From Oscillospiraceae bacterium (GTDB taxonomy: Bacteria; Bacillota; Clostridia; Oscillospirales; Acutalibacteraceae), in NCBI GenBank assembly GCA_031270785.1, contig JAISWM010000022.1, positions 1-33,576 of the forward strand: 33,576 bases of DNA, in the 5' to 3' direction. Positions 27,071 through 33,576 of the stretch are shown piece by piece. A model generated the notes under the pieces. It was not told the origin of the DNA. It worked only from the letters and a program-made list of their open reading frames with translations, and made no database searches. Position 1 is the first letter of the stretch; every line of letters begins with the position of its first letter. Made by a program: the position numbers and the translations under genes.

Positions 27071-27421
27071 GTAAAAACTTTTTCTAGCAGTGATATTTGT
27101 ATTTTTCCTTGGTTGTGGGGCCAAATTAGCTGATAATAGACCTGTCCGTAAATCTCACAGAGCGCAAACTATCGAAAAAATGCATCACTTAAAAAATGGC
27201 TTTGCATCAAAATCTCCCGGGAAGTATTTTTATACGCCGTCGTCGATTTTGATTGCAATCTGTAAAATTTACGGACAGGTCTAATATTTTCCCCCCCGCT
27301 AGAACACAGGGAAGAAAGAAGAGGTTCCAACTTAATTTTAAGACATGATCGCCCTTTTTCCGCATTGTCGCGGGGAAAAGAAATGTAAATAATATTATGT
27401 TTCTGAATTGTTTTTGTTATA
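27067..27421 (+). mobile_element. Nested composite: C element containing a B element (27111-27350), which contains a complete D element (27138-27282)
   Basis: C left tatagtaaaaactttttctagcagtgat; B left ggttgtggggccaaattagctgataat; D agacctgtccg...cggacaggtct with AAT/AAT flanks; B right aatattttccc...agacatgatc; C right ccgcattgtcgcggggaaaagaaatgtaaataatattatgtttctgaattgtttttgttata. Confidence 0.8.
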
Positions 27422-27453
27422 AAAGTTTTAATCAAATATAGGAGCTGATACTT

Positions 27454-29445
27454 TTGGACAAATATACCGGAAAACGGTTAGACGCAAGGTATGAAATACA
27501 TGAGTTAATAGGTGTAGGCGGAATGGCCGTAGTTTACAGGGCCTATGATATAATCGAAGAAAAAATAGTCGCCGTGAAGATACTTAAAGACGAGTATCTG
27601 GGAAATAAAGAATTTATTCGAAGATTTAGAAATGAGTCTAAGGCGATTGCCGTGCTTTGCCACCCTAATATCGTAAAGGTTTATGACGTAAGTTTAGGCA
27701 CAAAAATACAGTATATCGTAATGGAATATATAAACGGTATAACTCTTAAAGAATATATGACGCAGCAAAAGGAAACCAAGTGGAACGAAGCCGTGCATTT
27801 TACAGAGCAAATACTAAAAGCGCTTCATCACGCGCACGAAAAAGGCGTTATACATAGAGATATAAAACCTCAAAACATAATGCTCCTTCCGGACGGCACA
27901 ATCAAAGTAACAGATTTCGGTATAGCAAGATTCTTCAAACACGAAACTCAAACTATGACAGACAGAGCTATAGGATCCGTCCACTACATATCCCCCGAGC
28001 AAGCCAAAGGAGAGATTACAGACGAAAAAGCTGATATATATTCAGTTGGCGTAATTCTTTATGAAATGACTACGGGTTTACTTCCGTTTGAAGCAGATAA
28101 CGCGGTGTCAGTTGCAATAATGCAGATGCAAACAGCCCCGAAAAGACCTCGGAAAATAAATGAATTAATACCTGAAGGTCTTGAATCAATTACTATGAAA
28201 GCAATGCAAAAGAACCCCCAAAACAGATATTTATCTGCAAAAAAAATGCTTACTGACATTGAAAAATTTAAAAAGGATCCAAGTATAAAATTTGAGTATA
28301 AATATTTTATAGATGATAGCCCCACTAAATATATAGATACCATTAAAAAGGTAAAATCCGGCGAAAACGATGACTATGGTGATAATTTTAATTATAAAAA
28401 AGATAATAAAAACAAATCAAAAACGATATATATAGTAGGCGGAGTCGCGGCCGTAGTCATACTTTCCGTATTAATTTTTTTAGGTATATCTATATTTAAT
28501 TATTTTGGAAACAGCTCTAATAAAGACATAGCGGTGCCTGACTTTATAGGTATGAAATACGCCGATATTCAAGACAATCCGGATTATAAATTTGTTTGGA
28601 AAATAGAAAACGTATATGATCCCACCCAGGAAGAAGGAATAATAATAGATCAAGATCCCCTTCCTAATACTAAAAAAGTAAAAGAAGGAGCAACTATAGT
28701 TTTAAAAGTTAATAGCTCCGGTGTACTGGTTACAATACCAAGTGTAAGAGGGCTTACTGAAGAAGTTGCAAAATTAAAATTTGGCAGTGCGGGAATAAAA
28801 TATGAAGTTTTGATGGTCGTAGACGACGATACCGCTGAAGGACTTGTCAAAAACACAGACCCGGCGGAAGGGACTAAAGTAACAGCGGATACAACAGTTA
28901 TAATATACGTAAGTAAAGGTTCCGCGGCGCAAGAGATACTTATGCCTGATATCATAGGCAAAAATTTTGATACGGCAAAAAATGAAATTCTGTCAAAAGG
29001 GCTGAAAATATCAGAATCCATTGATTACGAAAATAGCGATAAATTAAAAGATACTGTCTTAGCGACAAATCCGCTCCCCGGAGTACCAACAAGTTTAGGG
29101 TCAACTGTTAAAGTCACTTTGAGTAACGGAAGGAAAAAAGAAAAATCATTTGACATAAAAGTAGATTTGCCTCAAATTACAGATGAATCCATGCAAAACA
29201 TACTCGTGTCTGTGTATATTGACGGCATACTCGATAGCACAAAAACTATAAGGCCATCATATAACAACGGAGAATATACAGTCAATTTAAAAGGGACTAC
29301 CGGTAAAAAGAGGGTAAATGTAGATATAGATGGTAAACAATACCGAATATATGACGTGGATTTTGACGCGGCATCTGATAACATTAAAAAAGTAGCGGCT
29401 TATGAATACAGTAAGAGCGTAAATGCAAATCCTAACAATGCCTAA
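27454..29445 (+). CDS. prkC: PASTA-domain serine/threonine protein kinase (PrkC/PknB family)
   Basis: LIGVGGMAVVYRAYD, VIHRDIKPQNIML, DFGIARFF, one TM segment, PASTA repeats (VPDFIGMKYADIQ, IPSVRGLTEEVAKLKFG, MPDIIGKNFDTAKNEIL). TTG start after aggagctg. Confidence 0.95.
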   Translation: MDKYTGKRLDARYEIHELIGVGGMAVVYRAYDIIEEKIVAVKILKDEYLGNKEFIRRFRNESKAIAVLCHPNIVKVYDVSLGTKIQYIVMEYINGITLKEYMTQQKETKWNEAVHFTEQILKALHHAHEKGVIHRDIKPQNIMLLPDGTIKVTDFGIARFFKHETQTMTDRAIGSVHYISPEQAKGEITDEKADIYSVGVILYEMTTGLLPFEADNAVSVAIMQMQTAPKRPRKINELIPEGLESITMKAMQKNPQNRYLSAKKMLTDIEKFKKDPSIKFEYKYFIDDSPTKYIDTIKKVKSGENDDYGDNFNYKKDNKNKSKTIYIVGGVAAVVILSVLIFLGISIFNYFGNSSNKDIAVPDFIGMKYADIQDNPDYKFVWKIENVYDPTQEEGIIIDQDPLPNTKKVKEGATIVLKVNSSGVLVTIPSVRGLTEEVAKLKFGSAGIKYEVLMVVDDDTAEGLVKNTDPAEGTKVTADTTVIIYVSKGSAAQEILMPDIIGKNFDTAKNEILSKGLKISESIDYENSDKLKDTVLATNPLPGVPTSLGSTVKVTLSNGRKKEKSFDIKVDLPQITDESMQNILVSVYIDGILDSTKTIRPSYNNGEYTVNLKGTTGKKRVNVDIDGKQYRIYDVDFDAASDNIKKVAAYEYSKSVNANPNNA

Positions 29446-29458
29446 CTAAAATAGTAAC

Positions 29459-29500
29459 ATTTTTGTTTTCCCCCCGCCAAAGGCGGGGGGAAACAAAAGA
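29459..29500. terminator. Hairpin between convergent genes, C-element-like; possible bidirectional terminator
   Basis: ttttgttttccccccgcc-aaa-ggcggggggaaacaaaag, long near-perfect stem between prkC and the 29532 gene. Confidence 0.5.
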
Positions 29501-29531
29501 ATTTATACTTTTTAAATTAAATTACTATATA

Positions 29532-30128
29532 TTATTCAGCATAAAACCTTACGATTTCTCCATTTGGTCTTGTCATTTCAATGCCGTATGGTACTTCACC
29601 GTATCTATAGTAAATGCGGTGAGGATTTTTTGCAAACTTAGGGTGTACTTGCGCTAAATAACTTTCGGGCTTTTGGGGATCATAATTTACGGTTAAATCT
29701 TTACACGCCTTGCCAAATTTATAGCCGCATCTTTCTTTGACCGCGCTCCAACAAGCCGATCTTGATTTGTCAGCCCACATAGCTACGGCATCTATTTTTG
29801 CTGCTTCTGTTTTTTCCGCAGACCAATTTTCCTGCTTTGCTTGCACGTCAATTTCTTCTAGTATTCTAACTATTATGTGGTCTCTTTCTTGCCAAGCCGC
29901 AGAAATAACCGTTGAGGAAGATCTGTTTTTCGCATTAATATCCACACCACGTCTAGGTCCATATAATTCGCGTACTGATATGCCTCCGCCTACTACTGAA
30001 GATACCGCTTCTATTCTTTTAAAAGTATCCGGATTAATGCGCCCATCATTGAAAGTTAACACTTTGCTTGCGGTCAATAATAACGTACCCAGAAGGGTTG
30101 CTGCTGCTGCTAATATATTAACTGCCAT
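29532..30128 (-). CDS. Hypothetical protein with N-terminal hydrophobic segment
   Basis: 198 aa, MAVNILAAAATLLGTLLLTASKV; RBS aaaggag before ATG; consensus promoter upstream. Confidence 0.75.
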   Translation of the reverse strand: MAVNILAAAATLLGTLLLTASKVLTFNDGRINPDTFKRIEAVSSVVGGGISVRELYGPRRGVDINAKNRSSSTVISAAWQERDHIIVRILEEIDVQAKQENWSAEKTEAAKIDAVAMWADKSRSACWSAVKERCGYKFGKACKDLTVNYDPQKPESYLAQVHPKFAKNPHRIYYRYGEVPYGIEMTRPNGEIVRFYAE

Positions 30129-30176
30129 TGGGAAAAACTCCTTTTTATTTTTAAATTTAAATTTGTGCTTGAAATT

Positions 30177-30205
30177 ATTATAATATTTTGCTTATAAAAT
30201 GGCAA
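30177..30205 (-). promoter_or_regulatory. Promoter for the 29532-30128 gene
   Basis: On the minus strand TTGCCA (30205-30200), 17-nt spacer, TATAAT (30182-30177). Confidence 0.75.
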
Positions 30206-30234
30206 TGGTTTTTAAATAATTAATTTTTCTTTTG

Positions 30235-30263
30235 TTGCACAAAATAGCAGATGATGATATAAT
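30235..30263 (+). promoter_or_regulatory. Promoter for the deaminase gene
   Basis: TTGCAC 30235-30240, 17-nt spacer, TATAAT 30258-30263; TTG start 30293 after ggggggag. Confidence 0.7.
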
Positions 30264-30292
30264 TGCTATAGAAAAAAAGGGGGGGAGAAAAT

Positions 30293-30781
30293 TTGCTGAG
30301 GATAGATAAAACAAATTACTATCTGGATATAGCCGAGGCGGTCTTAAAAAGGGGTTCGTGTATAAGAAGAAATTTTGGAGCAATAATTGTAAACAATGAT
30401 CAAATAATATCTTCAGGATACACAGGTGCGCCGAGAGGACGAAAAAACTGCACAGATATAAATTTTTGCACAAGAGAAAAACTTAATATCCCCCGAGGGC
30501 AAAGATATGAACTTTGCAGGTCGGTGCATGCGGAAGCAAATGCGATAATAAACGCTTCCCGGGATTTGATGATAGATGGTATCTTATATTTGGTAGGAAG
30601 AGAATATAAAACAAAAGAATATGTAAGGAATGCATCGCCGTGCGCTATGTGCAAAAGGCTTGTTATAAATTCCGGCGTGAAAGAAGTAATCATACGCGAG
30701 GATGAAACAAATTTCACTGTGATTAAAACTGATTACTTTATTGATAACGACGATTCATTGGATGGAAGTTTAGGGTATTAA
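30293..30781 (+). CDS. dCMP deaminase / ComEB-like cytidine deaminase
   Basis: VHAEANAI and PCAMCKRLVINSGVKEVI zinc motifs; SSGYTGAPRG. Confidence 0.88.
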   Translation: MLRIDKTNYYLDIAEAVLKRGSCIRRNFGAIIVNNDQIISSGYTGAPRGRKNCTDINFCTREKLNIPRGQRYELCRSVHAEANAIINASRDLMIDGILYLVGREYKTKEYVRNASPCAMCKRLVINSGVKEVIIREDETNFTVIKTDYFIDNDDSLDGSLGY

Positions 30782-30784
30782 TTT

Positions 30785-31217
30785 GGTGTACCCCAAATTA
30801 GTTGATAATAGACCTGTCCGTAAACCTCACAGAGCGCAAACTATCGAAAAATGCATCACTTAAAAATGGCTTTGCATCAAAATCTCCCGGGAGTATTTTT
30901 ATACGCCGTCGTCGATTTTGATTGCAATCTGTAAAATTTACTGGCAGGTCTAATATCTTTTTTCCTCGCCAATTCGGTCGTGTTTCAAAATAGTTGAAAT
31001 TTCTTTTTTCCCCCCCAGCCATAGGCGGGGAGGGAAGATATTATCAATTAATTTGGACCACCACCGCCAAAGTCGCGGGGGAAAAAGAAGAAGTTTCAAC
31101 TATAGATGTTTTGTTTGAAAAGCATCTGATTTTTATAACTTTCTCCCGGCCGACGGCCGGGAGAAAGTACACGGATAAATTTACTTTTGAGGGCTGTTTT
31201 AAATCGTAACAGCTACA
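30785..31217. repeat. Nested repeat cluster: B left end with D (30810-30951), a reverse B (about 30978-31065) and A (31101-31217)
   Basis: ggtgtaccccaaattagttgataat[D]aatatcttttttcctcgccaattc[reverse B ggtcgtgtttcaaaatag...ggaccaccacc]gccaaagtcgcgggggaaaaagaagaagtttcaac[A tatagatgtt...aacagctaca]. Confidence 0.75.
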
Positions 31218-31363
31218 TTTTAGGTTGTGACCCAAATTAGTGGATAATATTTTTTCCCCCGCCATAGGCGGGGGAAAAAGAAGAAGTTTCAACAATTTTG
31301 AGACATAACCTATCTTTTGCGGTATGACCTGATTTTGATAATATTATTTTAGGGGAAGCCTTT

Positions 31364-31867
31364 ATGTTGACACTAAACAAAGAGTATAAGATTGGGTTCA
31401 GAGCAATAAAGACGGCTATAGCGGTGTTTTTTTGCGCTGTAATATCAAGTTTTGTGCATCATGAAGATTTATTTTGCTCGTCTATAGCTGCGGTAATATG
31501 CATGGAGCAGACGTATACTAAAACCGTAGAAACAGGTATTAACAGGTTTATAGGTACCATTATCGGCGGTATTATAGGCTATATAGCGCTGGAACTATCT
31601 TTAGTGATTCCTTACCATGAATTGGTCAGAATATTTGCGCTGCCCTTTTGCATAGTAATTGTTGTATACATTTGTAATACCATTAATAGAAAAGGATCCG
31701 TATCAATAGGGTGCGTTGTACTTTTGGTGATACTTTCAAGGTTGGGGCAAGATACCGTGAGCGTATTTTTATACGTTGTTGAAAGAGTTATAAACACAAC
31801 CATAGGAATAATAGTTGCAACGATTGTTAATAGGTTTTTGTTTGTTAAAAAATATAAAGAAATGTAG
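31364..31867 (+). CDS. FUSC/aromatic acid exporter-like membrane protein (ArAE N-terminal type), possibly truncated
   Basis: KIGFRAIKTAIAVFFCAVISSF...SSIAAVICMEQTYTKTVETGINRFIGTIIGGIIGYIAL; stop codon lies at the edge of a C element. Confidence 0.75.
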   Translation: MLTLNKEYKIGFRAIKTAIAVFFCAVISSFVHHEDLFCSSIAAVICMEQTYTKTVETGINRFIGTIIGGIIGYIALELSLVIPYHELVRIFALPFCIVIVVYICNTINRKGSVSIGCVVLLVILSRLGQDTVSVFLYVVERVINTTIGIIVATIVNRFLFVKKYKEM

Positions 31868-31968
31868 CAAAAACCATTTAGAAATGTGGTATTATTTGCG
31901 TTTTTCCTCTACGAATTGGCGGTGGGAAAAATAAAAATGCTACTGTTTTAAAAGGCTTTTACTATAAC
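31865..31968 (-). mobile_element. Family C element overlapping the stop codon of the FUSC-like gene
   Basis: tagcaaaaaccatttagaaatgtggtattatttgcg...aaaaatgctactgttttaaaaggcttttactata. Confidence 0.75.
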
Positions 31969-32032
31969 TTCCTCCTTACCGTTAGCAGAGGGGAAATACG
32001 TAAGAGTTCATTTTTTAAAAAGTAGCGACTAT

Positions 32033-32137
32033 AGCTAACGTCCTTGAAAAATGTCTGATTTTTTGCCGCTTTCTTCCCGCAAGTCGGCAGGTGAAAGAAA
32101 CATAAATAATACCACATTTCTAAATAGTTTTGGCTAT
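32033..32137 (+). repeat. Hybrid A-type-left / C-right palindromic element
   Basis: tagctaacgtccttgaaaaatgtctgattttttgccgctttc (A-type arm), hairpin ttcccgcaagtcggcagg, aaagaaacataaataataccacatttctaaatagttttggctata (C arm). Confidence 0.65.
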
Positions 32138-32202
32138 AATATTTTTCTCCCATTCCGATTCGAGGGGGGAAAATATAAAAAATTAGGCGTTTTTCAATGG
32201 AA

Positions 32203-33168
32203 TTAACTGTGCGACAGTGCCTCTACCAGAGTTTGCATATTCTTTCTCATAGTATTTATGTAACAATCCTTGCTTTTATCGCCAGTAACCGCAGGGTCGA
32301 GTACAAATATTTGGGAGTTCGTTTCAGAGGCTATATTTTCAGCTAAATTATCTAAATATTGAGGTTCAACAAATAAAGCTTTCACGTTATTTTGTTTTAT
32401 TTTATTAATAGTATCTGCTATTTCTTTTGCACTGGGCTTGCTGTGAGGATTTTGATTTATTACACCTACAACATTTAATGAAAATTCTTTTGCAAAATAC
32501 GGGAACGCCTCGTGAAACGTAACTATATTTTTATTTGGAAGATTATCTATTTTTTCGTGCATTTGACTGCTGAGCTGTTCCAAATTTTTTATGTATGTAT
32601 TACAGTTTAGCTCATAAATATCTGCGTTGTTAGGATCTAAATTTATAATTTCATCAGTAATATTTTCTATTTGCTGTATGTAATTACTTATCGAAACCCA
32701 TATGTGAGGGTTATATTCATGGTGGTGGTCTTCCTCTTCCTCCTCTTCGTGGCTGTGGTTTTCATGGCCGTCAGATAATATTAATTCTATGCCTTTGCTT
32801 GAATCTACAATTTTTATATTTGGGTTTTCCTGAAGTATTTTTTCGACAAACGGTTCCATACCCGCGCCGTTAATAATAAATGCCGTAGAAGTTTCTATAT
32901 TTTTCAGGTCTTCAGGTTGGATTTGAAAATCATGCAGGCATCCCGTATGGGTTTCGGACATATTTACAACCTCCACACCACTTGCCCCGTCTGTTATGTT
33001 AAGCATCATAATGTATATGGGGTAAAAAGATGTAACAAATTTGATTTTTTCTTCCGAAAGATTCTCAAAGCTTGTATTTTGCGCGTCTTCATTACTGATT
33101 TTGCTGCACCCTGCCGTAAGCAGAATTATTAAAATCATAACCAAAGACAGAAACTTAAATTTTTTCAA
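32203..33168 (-). CDS. Metal (zinc) ABC transporter substrate-binding lipoprotein, ZnuA/AdcA-like
   Basis: Lipobox LTAGC; FYPIYIMMLNITDG; His/Glu-rich loop NHSHEEEEEEDHHHEYNPHIWVS; VTFHEAFPYFAKEF. Confidence 0.92.
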   Translation of the reverse strand: MKKFKFLSLVMILIILLTAGCSKISNEDAQNTSFENLSEEKIKFVTSFYPIYIMMLNITDGASGVEVVNMSETHTGCLHDFQIQPEDLKNIETSTAFIINGAGMEPFVEKILQENPNIKIVDSSKGIELILSDGHENHSHEEEEEEDHHHEYNPHIWVSISNYIQQIENITDEIINLDPNNADIYELNCNTYIKNLEQLSSQMHEKIDNLPNKNIVTFHEAFPYFAKEFSLNVVGVINQNPHSKPSAKEIADTINKIKQNNVKALFVEPQYLDNLAENIASETNSQIFVLDPAVTGDKSKDCYINTMRKNMQTLVEALSHS

Positions 33169-33250
33169 ATCGCTACCTCCACTAACGTCTGTATAAACAT
33201 CTTAATATAGCTGTTTCACTTGAAAAAGGGTCACATAATGATTGTTTTAA

Positions 33251-33565
33251 TCATAAAAGGCCTAATTTATTGCAAATTAATTTTCCCAATTCATATCCTC
33301 CAATTCCCCCTGCACCTGCAGCTGTAAACACACCCGCCAATTCTGGCGCGGTGGCAGTTTTGTCGTTTTTTACAGCTAAGGCCGCCAATGTTGCGCCAAA
33401 ACCGCCAACTGTGGTACCCGCAGCTGATGAGACAGCAATTATAGTCTTACGAGCAATAGATTTGACGATATTTGTTCCGCCGGAAACTTTATCTAAATCA
33501 GCTTCGCTTTCAATTTTAACGTTTCCTGATATAACTTTTTCAATGGAATTTAGTATTTTCATCAA
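33251..33565 (-). CDS. Double-glycine leader, Gly-rich bacteriocin-like peptide (start may lie outside the window)
   Basis: SEADLDKVSGG leader-type motif, then GTTVGGFGATLAALAV...GVFTAAGAGGIGGYELGKLICNKLGLL. Frame open upstream of the listed start (DDDLMKIL). Confidence 0.6.
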   Translation of the reverse strand: MMKILNSIEKVISGNVKIESEADLDKVSGGTNIVKSIARKTIIAVSSAAGTTVGGFGATLAALAVKNDKTATAPELAGVFTAAGAGGIGGYELGKLICNKLGLL

Positions 33566-33576
33566 ATCGTCATCGC

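Noticed and set aside
30797-31209. ORFs 30798-31022 (-) and 30994-31209 (+) and similar short ORFs at 26885-27435
   Set aside because: They read through A, B and D repeat copies; useful only to show that family A is stop-free in one frame.

Overview
Low-GC Firmicutes/Clostridia-like chromosomal segment. Housekeeping genes recognised: polA, prs, uppP, a Cdd1-like HHH protein, ftsK/spoIIIE, an MBL-fold (ComEC-like) protein plus a DUF3006-like partner, SRP RNA, dnaX, ybaB, recR, an ABC exporter, asnB, rlmN, a PP2C phosphatase, a PASTA Ser/Thr kinase, a dCMP deaminase, a FUSC/ArAE-like protein and a ZnuA-like lipoprotein. There are also several lineage-specific or secreted proteins: a eukaryotic-type PPP phosphatase behind an acidic tandem-repeat region, a Pro-rich repeat protein, a coiled-coil protein, and a double-Gly-leader bacteriocin-like ORF. 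Summing the gaps between genes, about a quarter of the window is intergenic. Nearly all of that is filled by at least four families of short palindromic, MITE-like elements, here called A (117 bp, TATAG...CTATA ends), B (about 88 bp, GGTNRTG...CAYGACC ends, 8-bp target duplications), C (about 105 bp, TATAGYAAAAACC ends) and D (about 145 bp, AGACCTGTCCGTAAAT ends). Families A, B and C share a variable but self-complementary GC hairpin core. The elements nest inside one another, form hybrids that switch family at the hairpin, make a five-copy 126-bp tandem array between dnaX and ybaB, abut start and stop codons, and one A element appears to sit in frame inside polA. Other notable points are a probable poly(A) frameshift at the start of ftsK, an apparent ATT start codon for rlmN, and an SRP RNA embedded among the repeats upstream of dnaX. 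All similarity statements come from reading motifs by eye; no searches were run.
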